From NCBI GenBank assembly GCA_015067615.1, contig SVMD01000014.1, positions 1-64,000 of the forward strand: a stretch of 64,000 nucleotides of DNA, in the 5' to 3' direction. Below the pieces are notes generated by a model. That model searched no databases. It was not told the origin of the DNA and was given only the letters and a program-made list of their open reading frames with translations. The first letter of the stretch is position 1, and each line of letters starts with the position of its first letter. Below are positions 1 through 8,122 of the stretch, piece after piece. This DNA comes from Oscillospiraceae bacterium. Its GTDB lineage: Bacteria > Bacillota > Clostridia > Oscillospirales > Oscillospiraceae. A program made the translations under genes and the position numbers.

Positions 1-44
1 TTGAGGAAAACTGGGAGCATCCTAAGTCGGAGAAGGTGAACTGA
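1..44 (+). CDS. Possible 3' end of a gene entering from the left
   Basis: One plus-strand frame from base 3 reads without a stop to a TGA at 42-44 and gives a short hydrophilic tail (EENWEHPKSEKVN). The next gene starts about 60 bases further on in the same direction. Thirteen codons are too few to name a family, and an open frame of this length can occur by chance, so this is only a suggestion that a gene ends here. Confidence 0.3.
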   Translation, partial: EENWEHPKSEKVN

Positions 45-104
45 GCCCCGAAAGAACTGCCGCGACATCCGGCTCTGGGATATCAAAAAACCAAAAGGAG
101 AGTA

Positions 105-1160
105 ATGAACATGAAAAAAATCATCGCACTAATCCTTGCTTTGGTGATGGCTTTGTCCCTGGTTGCCTGCGGCGGCACCGACACACCTGATACCACCCCC
201 TCTACCGAGCCTTCCGTAGAGTCTACCCCCGCAGCATCTGATTCTGTCGGTGCTTCCTTTACTGTCGTTGTTACCGATCTTGACGGCTCCGAATCCACCT
301 TCGAATATACCTCCGAAGCTGAAACCGTTGGCGAAGCTCTGGTTGCGGAAGGTTTGATCGCCGGTGATCAGAGCGAATGGGGCTTGATGGTCACCACTGT
401 CAACGGCATCACTGCTGACTGGGCGACTGAAAATGCCTACTGGGCATTATATATCAACGGCGAGTACGCACAGACCGGTGTCGACGCAACCGAGCTGACT
501 GACGGTGCTACTTATAGCTTTGTAAAGACCATTTCCTACACCATGATGGGCGAGGGCGCAACTACCTTCTACTTCACCGCACAGGATCTGGATGGCACCG
601 TTACCAAGTATGAGATCCACACCGATGCCGCTACCGTTGGTGAAGCACTGGTTGCTCTGGAGCTGGTTTCCGGCGACGAGAGCGACTGGGGTCTGATGGT
701 CACCACTGTCAATGGCATCACTGCTGACTGGGCGACCGAAAATGCTTACTGGGCATTCTACATCGACGACGAGTACGCACAGACCGGCGTGGATGCCACC
801 GAAATCACCGCAGGCGCTACCTACGAAATGATCAAGACCATTTCCTATACTGTGCTGGGTGAAGGTGAAACCACCATCTATGTGACCGTTAAGGATGTGG
901 ACGGCACTGTTACCAAGTTCCAGGTCAACACCGATGCAAAGACTGTTGGCGAAGCTCTGCTGGCTGTGGAGCTGATCGCAGGTGATGAGAGCGAATATGG
1001 CCTGTATGTCACTTCTGTCAACGGCATTACTGCTGATTGGGAAGCTGAAAAGGCTTACTGGGCATTCTACATTGGCGAAGAATACGCTCAGACTGGCGTC
1101 GATGCTACCGACATCGTTGCGGATACCGAGTATTCCTTCGTAAAGACCATTTCTGAGTAA
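105..1160 (+). CDS. Lipoprotein with three tandem DUF4430 domains
   Basis: The protein has a lipoprotein signal peptide: a Lys-Lys pair, a hydrophobic stretch, and the lipobox LVAC with the acylated cysteine at about residue 22. A short Thr/Ser/Pro/Glu-rich linker follows, then three consecutive copies of a module of about 100 residues recognisable as DUF4430 (the transcobalamin-like C-terminal fold), each with the segment GITADW and an aromatic AYWA strand. The protein should sit on the outer face of the membrane. In animals this fold contributes to cobalamin binding; in bacteria the ligand is generally unknown, so a role in ligand or cell-surface binding is inference. An AAGGAG box at 95-100 serves either the ATG at 105 or the one at 111; the latter leaves a more usual spacing. 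Confidence 0.85.
   Translation: MNMKKIIALILALVMALSLVACGGTDTPDTTPSTEPSVESTPAASDSVGASFTVVVTDLDGSESTFEYTSEAETVGEALVAEGLIAGDQSEWGLMVTTVNGITADWATENAYWALYINGEYAQTGVDATELTDGATYSFVKTISYTMMGEGATTFYFTAQDLDGTVTKYEIHTDAATVGEALVALELVSGDESDWGLMVTTVNGITADWATENAYWAFYIDDEYAQTGVDATEITAGATYEMIKTISYTVLGEGETTIYVTVKDVDGTVTKFQVNTDAKTVGEALLAVELIAGDESEYGLYVTSVNGITADWEAEKAYWAFYIGEEYAQTGVDATDIVADTEYSFVKTISE
231..1157 (+). repeat. Three in-frame tandem repeats, period exactly 309 bases
   Basis: Equivalent sites (for example the TCAC in the segment encoding the motif before NGITADW) fall at 391, 700 and 1009, so the period is exactly 309 bases or 103 codons with no insertion or deletion. Units one and two are more alike at DNA level than either is to unit three, which suggests two successive duplications. 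Confidence 0.85.
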
Positions 1161-1230
1161 TCCGTGGACAGCACTTGTATCGTCTGCTACGAATAATTCC
1201 AATACGGATAACGAAAAATCGTCATCAAGA

Positions 1231-1264
1231 AAACCGGAATTGGTCATAGAACCAATTCCGGTTT
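1231..1264 (+). terminator. Hairpin terminator after the DUF4430 gene
   Basis: A perfect 14-base stem (1231-1244 with 1251-1264) encloses a 6-base loop. The sequence after it is not T-rich, so termination may be weak or Rho-assisted. Confidence 0.6.
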
Positions 1265-1336
1265 ACAGATATATGTCACCTAGTTAATAAAAGCGATATA
1301 AAGTCTTTATACACGATTCGACAGGTATAAAATTGA

Positions 1337-1385
1337 TGTTGCGCTAGTTGTTTCCTATCGGATTGTTGCGCTAGTCTTTTCCTAT
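1337..1385. repeat. Two 22-base direct repeats, 27-base period
   Basis: The segments 1337-1358 and 1364-1385 are identical except for two adjacent bases. They lie in an AT-rich non-coding stretch (1265-1404) in which I see no gene, just before the cotJC remnant. Function unknown; possibly a deletion scar or a protein-binding repeat. Confidence 0.6.
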
Positions 1386-1404
1386 ATTTTGGCTTCAAAA
1401 CAGC

Positions 1405-1713
1405 TTGTACACTCGCTTTTTAAAGCAAAGCATAGAGAAGAAAATGTTTGTATTTTGTCACAATCAGTCGCTTGTTCCGGATATTTCTGTGTATAATTGT
1501 TGCCGATATTCCATCGTGCCAGAGCAGAAGGCAAGGGTCACCTATGACAACATTCTGCGGCTGTCCGATGACCCGGATGTGAATGACGTGATCAAGTTCC
1601 TCCGGGAGCGGGAGGTCGTGCACTTCCAGCGCTTCGGTGAGGCAGTCCAGCTGCTGCGGGAGAAGCTGAATCAGAAGAATGTGTACTTTATGAACCCGGC
1701 CTTCGATATCTAA
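1405..1713 (+). pseudogene. cotJC: Remnant of a CotJC / manganese-catalase-like spore coat gene
   Basis: From about base 1531 the frame encodes about 60 residues that match the C-terminal end of CotJC, the manganese-catalase-like coat protein: ARVTYDNIL, the segment LREREVVHFQRFGEA, and a terminal NPAFDI. Full-length CotJC is about 190 residues; the four-helix bundle with the metal ligands upstream of this is missing, and the about 40 codons before base 1531 do not resemble the family. No good ribosome binding site precedes the possible starts. I read it as a 5'-truncated pseudogene. A small expressed protein cannot be excluded. Confidence 0.7.
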
Positions 1714-1740
1714 GGTAAAATAGATAAATATCGCAAACAA

Positions 1741-1770
1741 AAATCCGCTGTCTATTTAGACAGCGGATTT
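1741..1770. terminator. Bidirectional terminator between the cotJC remnant and capA-like gene
   Basis: A palindrome with 14-base arms is flanked by an A-run on the left and a T-run on the right, so it can terminate transcription from both converging genes. Confidence 0.85.
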
Positions 1771-1776
1771 TCTTTT

Positions 1777-3201
1777 TCAGGATACCAGACTCAGATAGTA
1801 CGCTTCCCGTTCAGCTTTTTGCTGGGCAAGATATTCATTGGATTCCGTAATTCCAGCACCCACAAGCTCCATGGTGCGATCATAGGAATCGGAACATACA
1901 TCCATCGTCGTATCGCTTAAACCGTATTTTTCCTGCCAAAGAGCCCTGGTGGAATCATCCAGAGGCAGGATATTGTACTCATCTTTACCATTCTCGTTGC
2001 GGAACTTGTTCACCCATGTGGGGATACCGCCAACCTGGGACAAGTAAACCGTACCATCGGAATACTTTTCAAAGGTTACAGTGAAGAGAATACCGTCCTC
2101 CGTGTGGGCGGTGGTGATTACCTGGCTGAAACCTTTACGCTGATTGGAAACCGCATTACCCATAGAATAGAGGCAGACAGTCTTATGCTCCGGATCCTCT
2201 GTGCTGGTCAGCAGCTCCACCGGCTGCACCACATGGGGGTGGCCGCCGATGATCACATCGATGCCCAGATCGCAAAGCCTCTGGGCCATGTTATTCTGGG
2301 TCTGATTCTCTTCCAGATTGTACTCCACACCCCAATGGATGAACAGAACAGTTGCTTCTGCGCCTGCCCGCTTCATATCCTCCAGATGACCTTCCACCTC
2401 GGAATAGAACACTTCCAGATTATTGGTATTGAAGTAGTTGCACAGCCCGGCTTCCGACATGGCCTGATTGTTATTTAAGGACGGTCTGCCGGGGGCTGCT
2501 TCTCCTGTGGCGTAGGTATAGCACAGCATGCCGATGTTGATGCCGTTGATATCCTGCACAGTCCATTTGGTCTCATCTGCGGACATATGGGTGCCCAGGG
2601 TCTGAAGGCCCCTGCCCCGAATCACTTCCAGTGTACGCCGGAAACCAACAAGACGGGTATCGTAGCTGTGGTTATTGGCGGTTAAAAGCATGTCAAAACC
2701 TGCGTCCTTCACCCCATCCACGATTTCATCGGGGCAGTTGAACATGGGATAGCCGTTATAAATATAGCCGTTATCCTCAGAGGCCAGAGTGGTTTCCAGG
2801 TTTGCAACCGTAAAATCCAGAGCGGAAGTGTACTCGGAAATATACTGGAAAATGCTGCTGAAGTCATAGGAGCCGTCTGCCTGCTGCACCGCCGCGTTAT
2901 ACTTGGTCAGATCGTCAAAGATGGGCTTGTGCATCAGAAGGTCACCCATAGCGCCGATGGTGGCGGTGGAAACAACATGCTCCGGTTCCGGCCTGGTTGT
3001 TTCCGTTGGGGGCTCTGTGGAAACCGTTTCCCGCTGGTGATTTGGATTGGTTGCGGTTACTTTACCGGGTCCCTGCGGCACAGGATCCGGGGCCAGATCA
3101 AAACAAAGCTTGATCAAAAATCCCGTAGCTACGGAAAAGATGATGATCAGAGCAATCAGAAGGTTTCTGGTTCTTTTATAATTCCGTTTTCTTCTTGCCA
3201 T
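1777..3201 (-). CDS. CapA-family metallophosphatase-like membrane-anchored protein
   Basis: The protein begins with a basic patch and one transmembrane helix (about residues 10-30), then a Pro/Thr-rich linker, then a PGA_cap (CapA) domain. Visible family signatures are GAMGDLLMH near the start of the domain, NLETT, TANNHSYD, HWGVEYN and GGHPHVVQP, which together form the calcineurin-like metal site. CapA homologues take part in poly-gamma-glutamate capsule synthesis or export, but many clostridial CapA-like proteins stand alone. Here no capB, capC or capD neighbours are present, so a role in capsule is not supported; an extracytoplasmic phosphoesterase-type role is possible. The gene has its own promoter and a GGAG box before the ATG. 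Confidence 0.88.
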   Translation of the reverse strand: MARRKRNYKRTRNLLIALIIIFSVATGFLIKLCFDLAPDPVPQGPGKVTATNPNHQRETVSTEPPTETTRPEPEHVVSTATIGAMGDLLMHKPIFDDLTKYNAAVQQADGSYDFSSIFQYISEYTSALDFTVANLETTLASEDNGYIYNGYPMFNCPDEIVDGVKDAGFDMLLTANNHSYDTRLVGFRRTLEVIRGRGLQTLGTHMSADETKWTVQDINGINIGMLCYTYATGEAAPGRPSLNNNQAMSEAGLCNYFNTNNLEVFYSEVEGHLEDMKRAGAEATVLFIHWGVEYNLEENQTQNNMAQRLCDLGIDVIIGGHPHVVQPVELLTSTEDPEHKTVCLYSMGNAVSNQRKGFSQVITTAHTEDGILFTVTFEKYSDGTVYLSQVGGIPTWVNKFRNENGKDEYNILPLDDSTRALWQEKYGLSDTTMDVCSDSYDRTMELVGAGITESNEYLAQQKAEREAYYLSLVS

Positions 3202-3272
3202 TTTGAAATCTCCTTACGCAAACATGGGCTGCGGCACAAAGGGGTGTGGGACAGTACCGTGTATTTCCTGAT

Positions 3273-3301
3273 ATCATACCATATTCACCCATGAAACGCA
3301 A
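3273..3301 (-). promoter_or_regulatory. Sigma-A promoter for the CapA-like gene
   Basis: On the minus strand TTGCGT (3296-3301) and TATGAT (3273-3278) are separated by 17 bases, about 70 bases ahead of the start codon. Confidence 0.65.
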
Positions 3302-3350
3302 CTGTCTCCTGGTTTTATGGGTATTTCCCACGAAGCATATGCTATAGAAA

Positions 3351-3374
3351 AACCGCCCGGTTTCCCGGGCGGTT
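3351..3374 (-). terminator. Terminator after the SDR gene
   Basis: A GC-rich 10-base stem (AACCGCCCGG and its complement) with a 4-base loop is followed on the minus strand by TTTTC. It ends the transcript of the short-chain dehydrogenase gene. Confidence 0.85.
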
Positions 3375-3392
3375 CGATGATTGGGAAATGAC

Positions 3393-4193
3393 TTAGGGAC
3401 GCAGGCCCATGCCGCCTTCCAGGGTCAGGGTCTCGCCGGTCAGGTACTTGAAGTCGGGGTTAGCCAGCTGCACGCAGACACGGCCGATCTCCTTCTCGCT
3501 GTCGCCGTAGTGGCCCATGGGGGGCATCTTCACGTTGGCCTTGAAAGCGTCGGGATATGCCTTCTGGAAGTTCTCCAGCTGAGCAGTCCAGGCGATGGGG
3601 CAGATCACGTTGACGTTGATGCCGTCGGGGCCCCACTCGGTGGCGGCGACACGGCTCAGGCCGCGGATGCCTTCCTTGGCAGCGGCGTAGGAGCACTGGC
3701 CGTAGTTGCCGAACAGGCCGGCGCCGGAGGCGAAGTTGATGACGGAGCCCTTGGTCTCCTTCAGGTAGGGATAGCAGGCCTTCATGTAGTAGAAGCAGGC
3801 GTACAGGCCGGAGAACATAGCCAGGTTGAAGTTCTCGGTGGTGTGGGTAGCCAGAGGCACGCCGGAAGCGGAAGCCTGAGCGTTGTTGATCAGCACGTCA
3901 ATGCGGCCGAAGGTGTCGATGGTCTGCTTGATGACACCGTTGACAACTGCTTCGTTGTCAGCACCGTCGGAAACGTCAGCCTGGCAGATCAGGACCTTGA
4001 TGCCGTACAGGCGCTCCAGCTCTTCCTTGGCATCTTCCAGCTTCTTCATATTGCGGCCGGTGATGACCAGGTTGCAGCCTTCCTTAGCGTATGCGGTGGC
4101 GATGCCGTAACCGATGGAGCCGCAGGTGCCGTCAGACAGAACAGCACGGCCGGCGCCGGTGATGATGGCGGTCTTTCCAGTCAAAAAGCCCAT
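3393..4193 (-). CDS. Short-chain dehydrogenase/reductase (SDR)
   Basis: A 266-residue classical SDR with a Rossmann fold: a glycine-rich nucleotide-binding motif near the N-terminus, NNAQ, a catalytic serine in NFASG, and the YxxxK pair in SYAAAK. The glycine-rich turn is longer than normal, with about 10 extra residues (TGAGRAVLSDGTCGSIGYG) between TGAGR and the helix. The start at 4193 is chosen because AAAGGAG lies at proper distance; an upstream ATG at 4241 has none. It has its own promoter and terminator, so it is a single-gene unit. The substrate is not evident; the gene lies close to a group of other reductive genes. The C-terminal LTLEGGMGLRP is the usual SDR ending. Confidence 0.88.
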   Translation of the reverse strand: MGFLTGKTAIITGAGRAVLSDGTCGSIGYGIATAYAKEGCNLVITGRNMKKLEDAKEELERLYGIKVLICQADVSDGADNEAVVNGVIKQTIDTFGRIDVLINNAQASASGVPLATHTTENFNLAMFSGLYACFYYMKACYPYLKETKGSVINFASGAGLFGNYGQCSYAAAKEGIRGLSRVAATEWGPDGINVNVICPIAWTAQLENFQKAYPDAFKANVKMPPMGHYGDSEKEIGRVCVQLANPDFKYLTGETLTLEGGMGLRP

Positions 4194-4280
4194 AAAAATT
4201 ACTCCTTTGTGATTTTTAGTATGATTCTGTGATAATTGCATAATGATCCAGGTGAATCGATATACCTGTTTCTATTTGGT

Positions 4281-4309
4281 ATTATATCATAGATAAAAGG
4301 ATTATTCAA
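4281..4309 (-). promoter_or_regulatory. Strong sigma-A promoter for the SDR gene
   Basis: On the minus strand TTGAAT (4304-4309) and a perfect TATAAT (4281-4286) are 17 bases apart. The 5' untranslated region is about 80 bases. The rest of the 4194-4408 gap shows no gene. Confidence 0.8.
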
Positions 4310-4408
4310 CAGGAAAAGTATGAACTAACGGTAAAACAACGCTTACTTTGCCGTGATAAAATCGGTCAATCTGCCGGAAGGAAAAGCACGGGAGTCACTG
4401 ATTCCGGG

Positions 4409-5887
4409 TCATTTCAGCCGGATTTTGAAGCAGACAGGAAATCTTGTGTCAGCGGCATCGGGAATCAAAATGCGAAGTCCCTCCGAACTACGCCACCAGG
4501 TGATTGTTTCGTCACAGCCCAGAAGCTGAACGTTATCAATGCCAAAATCGAACATTCCCTTTTCTGCCATCGTGCGGATACACACTTCCCTGCCCTCCGG
4601 CCGCAGCTGGAAGGCATAAACAGCGCCTGATTTATAGGTGAAACGGAAATCTTCACAGGTAAAGGCCTTTTCTTCTCCGTCCATAAAAAAGCCTTCCCGG
4701 GCGTTCACACTGCCCTCTGAGAACCATTTCCAGGGTATGGTGTCATAAATGCCGTCACCGTTATGTTGAAGCCATCTGCCAAGATCCTCCAAAACCCGGG
4801 TCTCCTCCCGGGTGAAGGTACCGTCGGCCCTGGGTCCCACGTTCAGCAGCATCATGCCGTTTTTGCTGACGATGTCGATGAGGTCACAGATGATCTGCCG
4901 GGAGGACTTAAACTCGTTGTCCCGGGTGTAGCCCCAGGAATTTTTACCGATGGCGGTGCAGGTCTGCCAGGGCACCGGGGATATGCCGGTCAGGGCGCCC
5001 CGCTCCACATCGAAGGTGGCAACCCCCGGCGGGAAGGCCTCCCGCTTGTAGTTCATGGTCACTTCCCTGCCCCATTGGGCTGCCCGGTTATAATAATAGG
5101 CGGCTATTTTTTTCAGGTAAGGCTTGAAGGCGTAGTTCTGGATCCACCAGTCAAAATAGATGAGCCCCGGTTGGTAGCGGTCGATAAACTCACAGGTGCG
5201 GACCATCCAGTCCGTCAGCCATTCCTCCGTGGGTCCCGGCGTGGACGGGGTCTCGGTGGTGGGGCTCATATTCTCGGCGTTTAAGTCCTCACGGAATACT
5301 GCGGGCCCGTAAAAGTCCGCGTAGGCATCGTCATTCACATCGGAATCGAAGGTCCTGCCCAGATTCATGAAGTAGTAATGCTCCGCCCGGTGGGTGGAGG
5401 CACAGAATTGGAGCCCCTTTGCTTCACAGGCGGACTTCAGCGAGCCCATCACGTCCACTTTTGGTCCCATGTTCATGGAATTCCAGCGGTTGAAGGCCGT
5501 GTCGTACATGGCAAAGCCGTCGTGATGCTCCGCAACCGGCACCACATACCGGGCGCCGGACCGGGAAAACAGGTCAGCCCAGGCTTCCGGGTCAAACAGT
5601 TCACCCCGGAACAGCGGAATAAAATCCTTGTAGCCAAAGGTCTTCTGATCGCCCCAGGTTTCCCGGTGGTGCTGAAATTCCCGGCGGGTCTGGTTATACA
5701 TATTCCGGGAGTACCACTCATTTCCGAAGGCAGGCACGGAATAGATACCCCAGTGGACGAAAATGCCCAGCTTGCCCCGGTGGTACCATTCAGGGGTTTT
5801 GTGGCGGCAGAGGGATTCCCAGCTGGCGCTGTAGGGCCCCTGGGCGATGCATTCGTCTATGATCTTCAGATACTGTTCTTTGGTCAC
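4409..5887 (-). CDS. Alpha-L-fucosidase, glycoside hydrolase family 29
   Basis: A 492-residue GH29 protein. The N-terminal half carries the family signature: FVHWGIYSVP, EWYSRNM, the substrate-binding AEHHDGFAMYD, and a YFDWW segment at about residues 245-249 whose aspartate fits the catalytic nucleophile. LNVGPRADGTF closes the catalytic barrel and a beta-rich C-terminal domain follows. There is no signal peptide, so it should act in the cytoplasm on imported fucosides or fucosyl-oligosaccharides, as expected for a gut bacterium that feeds on host or milk glycans. Translation starts at a GTG eight bases after GGGAGG. The gene has its own promoter. No fucose-catabolic genes lie beside it. Confidence 0.9.
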   Translation of the reverse strand: MTKEQYLKIIDECIAQGPYSASWESLCRHKTPEWYHRGKLGIFVHWGIYSVPAFGNEWYSRNMYNQTRREFQHHRETWGDQKTFGYKDFIPLFRGELFDPEAWADLFSRSGARYVVPVAEHHDGFAMYDTAFNRWNSMNMGPKVDVMGSLKSACEAKGLQFCASTHRAEHYYFMNLGRTFDSDVNDDAYADFYGPAVFREDLNAENMSPTTETPSTPGPTEEWLTDWMVRTCEFIDRYQPGLIYFDWWIQNYAFKPYLKKIAAYYYNRAAQWGREVTMNYKREAFPPGVATFDVERGALTGISPVPWQTCTAIGKNSWGYTRDNEFKSSRQIICDLIDIVSKNGMMLLNVGPRADGTFTREETRVLEDLGRWLQHNGDGIYDTIPWKWFSEGSVNAREGFFMDGEEKAFTCEDFRFTYKSGAVYAFQLRPEGREVCIRTMAEKGMFDFGIDNVQLLGCDETITWWRSSEGLRILIPDAADTRFPVCFKIRLK

Positions 5888-5917
5888 GGCGATTCCTCCC
5901 TTTTGTTTTCTGCGTTC

Positions 5918-5946
5918 ACTATAGCAAAGGGGAATTCTTTTTGCAA
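5918..5946 (-). promoter_or_regulatory. Sigma-A promoter for the fucosidase gene
   Basis: On the minus strand TTGCAA (5941-5946) and TATAGT (5918-5923) are 17 bases apart, about 30 bases before the GTG start. Confidence 0.7.
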
Positions 5947-5961
5947 GATGCCCGAAAGGAA

Positions 5962-5987
5962 AAACACCCGGCTTTCGCCGGGTGTTT
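5962..5987 (-). terminator. Terminator after the orphan gene 5993-6643
   Basis: An 11-base stem, AAACACCCGGC with its complement, and a TTTC loop. On the minus strand it is followed by a T-containing run. It closes the TetR-associated gene group. Confidence 0.8.
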
Positions 5988-5992
5988 CATCC

Positions 5993-6643
5993 TTATCTTG
6001 CGGTTCCGAAGAGAATATTCCGGAACAGTTCGGCGGTTTTTTCGTCGCCGATGCCCTTTTTGAACACATCGGTGGAGGGGCCGCCATGCTTAAGCAAACC
6101 TTCCACATAAACAGATGCCTTATCCTTCTTGGGACCGGGCTCGCAGTATTCTGCCTCGGCTGCGTCTGCCAGGTAGGCTTCCAGGTATTCCAGCGCGCAG
6201 GCATCGAAGACGGGGGTGTGGGCATTCTTACCCTTCTTGGACAGGGAGACTGCCAGCTTGATGGAATCGTACCAATGTTCTCCCAGATCATGGTCCGGAA
6301 GATGCTTGCAGTTTTCCTTGACCGCCTCTACCCTGCCTAAGCTTGCTTTTTCCAGAATGGTGTCGTAAAGCTCGTAGATCAGGGTGTCGTTGCCCAGGGC
6401 GTGGACCCGATCATAGGAGAACAGGGGCATATCCCGCTCCGTGGGATTGATGATGAGGGTGTCCATTTTCATCAGGCCGAACATGCCGGTGGCGGTCATG
6501 GCGGACACATGGCCCAGGCCCTCAGCATGGAAGGCCCAAATCTGGAAATTCATGACACCCACCTTCATTTTGGCATACTCGCCGATGGTGATGGCATTTA
6601 AGTGGTGCTTTGTGGTGATTGTGCGAAGCATTTTCTGGATCAT
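5993..6643 (-). CDS. Conserved-looking protein of unknown function
   Basis: A soluble-looking 216-residue protein without signal peptide or membrane helix. I do not recognise the family. The middle segment (about residues 60-95) is beta-rich with a DMPLFSYD stretch followed by an acidic YELYDT. This is faintly reminiscent of the D-x-P-x-F strand of ferredoxin-dependent bilin reductases, but I cannot support an assignment. The C-terminal third is helical and Lys/Glu-rich. It has an AAGGAG box and starts 10 bases after the stop of the polytopic membrane protein gene, so it is the last gene of that group, before a terminator. Confidence 0.8.
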   Translation of the reverse strand: MIQKMLRTITTKHHLNAITIGEYAKMKVGVMNFQIWAFHAEGLGHVSAMTATGMFGLMKMDTLIINPTERDMPLFSYDRVHALGNDTLIYELYDTILEKASLGRVEAVKENCKHLPDHDLGEHWYDSIKLAVSLSKKGKNAHTPVFDACALEYLEAYLADAAEAEYCEPGPKKDKASVYVEGLLKHGGPSTDVFKKGIGDEKTAELFRNILFGTAR

Positions 6644-6653
6644 AGTTTTCTCC

Positions 6654-7268
6654 TTACCAGGTCCAATTCTTCAGATCTGCCTTGTGCAGGGCGATGGTAC
6701 CCAACATCAGGCACAGCTGGGAAACGGTGTTGATAGACTGCTCGGCCCAGTTGACCCAGGCCAGGGTGGAATCCCGGCTGGACATATAGCCCATGGCCAT
6801 GGCACAGACGAAGGAGAGAATGAACAGGATCATGGTTTTGCCCTTCTTCATCTTCACAGACAGGATGCTTAAGGAAGCGCACATACCACCCAGGCCCACC
6901 ACCATCATCATAATAAAGGGCATGGAGCTTGTCAAGGCCACAGGTGCGGCGGACAGCATGACGCTCTTTTTCTTCTGGCAGACCATCATAATCAGACTCA
7001 CACCCACGAACAGCAGGCCGATGGAGTTGACTGGCATGAACATCTCCTCCAGAGCCACGAAGTCGCAGATATTGGCGGCATACAGAAGCTTCCACAAGGC
7101 CTTGCAGAAGCCCGCCAGGAATACATTGACACTGCCTGCTGCAAACAGGGCATAGGCGGCTTTGGTCATCTTGTTGCATAGGTCACCCAGCAGGAGCACC
7201 GCGGTGACGCCGAAGAAAATAACCGGCACAAAATCCATCAGTGCCATGGGAATCGTAAAATGATACAT
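6654..7268 (-). CDS. Polytopic membrane protein, unknown function
   Basis: A protein of about 204 residues with six or so hydrophobic helices (starting near residues 7, 33, 70, 95, 115 and 180) and short polar loops. No transporter signature is recognisable. The start at 7268 is chosen because AGAGGT precedes it at normal distance; an ATG 30 bases upstream has none. It follows the DUF1295 gene after a hairpin and precedes the orphan gene by 10 bases. A membrane partner of the reductive enzymes is a reasonable guess from context only. Confidence 0.8.
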   Translation of the reverse strand: MYHFTIPMALMDFVPVIFFGVTAVLLLGDLCNKMTKAAYALFAAGSVNVFLAGFCKALWKLLYAANICDFVALEEMFMPVNSIGLLFVGVSLIMMVCQKKKSVMLSAAPVALTSSMPFIMMMVVGLGGMCASLSILSVKMKKGKTMILFILSFVCAMAMGYMSSRDSTLAWVNWAEQSINTVSQLCLMLGTIALHKADLKNWTW

Positions 7269-7289
7269 ACTATTACCTCTCTTTGGGAA

Positions 7290-7313
7290 AAGGGCCATCT
7301 TGCGATGGCCCTT
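7290..7313 (-). terminator. Hairpin between the DUF1295 gene and the membrane-protein gene
   Basis: AAGGGCCATC pairs with GATGGCCCTT across a 4-base loop; TTTTCCC follows on the minus strand. The run of T is short, so it may be a partial terminator that lowers expression of the last two genes. Confidence 0.65.
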
Positions 7314-7318
7314 GTTGC

Positions 7319-8116
7319 TTAGTTCTGCTTGTTCAGGTGGTAGACAGGCAGCAGGGGGATGATGATAGGGGTCTTGTCTGCGTAGGCCTTGTATTCGGGA
7401 TTGTTACCGTAGCGGGCCATCTGGCGCTTTTCCAGCCGCTGGGCGCCGTTGAACATGATGAACACGATGAGGATGTAGGCGATGATCACGGTGATCCACT
7501 GGCCAATGCCAACCAGACAGTCCAGGCAGGACACGGTGACACCGGTCCAGAACAGGATCTCACCAAAATAGTTGGGGCAGCGGACGATCTTGTACAGCTG
7601 CTCCATGGCTACCATGTCGGGCCGCTTGGCTTTCTGGGCGCTCTTCTGCTTGTCGGCGATGGCCTCCAGGATGATGCCGAAGGCGGAGATGGCGATGCCC
7701 ACCCACTGGATGGCGGAGGAGCCTGCCTCATTGAACAGGCGGAAAGCCACACCGGAGGTCTGGGCCACGTACAGCACACCCATGGTCAGCCACATGAAGA
7801 ACTTGACGAACACAGGCACCTCGCTGCCGGTGGCTTCGGCCAGGGTCTTGCGGTAGGCGGCGTTCTTGATCTCCCGGATCAGCAGGAAGCCGGAGAGACG
7901 GAAGCCGTAGATGACGAACAGGGCGAACTGCACATAGTGGGCAAGGCTCAGGGTGCCGTAAATACCCATGAGGCCCATAACGGCCATGGCAGCGCCGATG
8001 ACGGCCACGGAGAAGCCGTAGCCGATGGACATAAAGTAAACGTATTTCTTAAAGCCGCACAGGCACACCAGCAGGCTCAGTGCGAAGAAGATTCCAAGAT
8101 GGGTCCAGTTCCACAT
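7319..8116 (-). CDS. DUF1295 / steroid 5-alpha-reductase-like membrane protein
   Basis: A 265-residue protein with about seven transmembrane helices. It has the family signature of DUF1295 and related NADPH-dependent isoprenoid or steroid reductases and isoprenylcysteine methyltransferases: an IADKQK segment, then CPNYFGEILFW in the C-terminal third, and an ARYGNNPEYKAY tail. Members reduce a C=C bond of a lipid-like substrate or methylate one; bacterial substrates are mostly unknown. The gene is six bases downstream of an NAD(P)-binding SDR gene, which fits a two-step membrane-associated redox conversion, but that is inference. A strong AAAGGAG box precedes the ATG. Confidence 0.85.
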   Translation of the reverse strand: MWNWTHLGIFFALSLLVCLCGFKKYVYFMSIGYGFSVAVIGAAMAVMGLMGIYGTLSLAHYVQFALFVIYGFRLSGFLLIREIKNAAYRKTLAEATGSEVPVFVKFFMWLTMGVLYVAQTSGVAFRLFNEAGSSAIQWVGIAISAFGIILEAIADKQKSAQKAKRPDMVAMEQLYKIVRCPNYFGEILFWTGVTVSCLDCLVGIGQWITVIIAYILIVFIMFNGAQRLEKRQMARYGNNPEYKAYADKTPIIIPLLPVYHLNKQN

Positions 8117-8122
8117 AAAGAA

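Noticed and set aside
6640-7179. Alternative minus-strand frame of 179 codons
   Set aside because: It lies in another frame of the polytopic membrane protein gene; it has charged, low-complexity sequence and no ribosome binding site.
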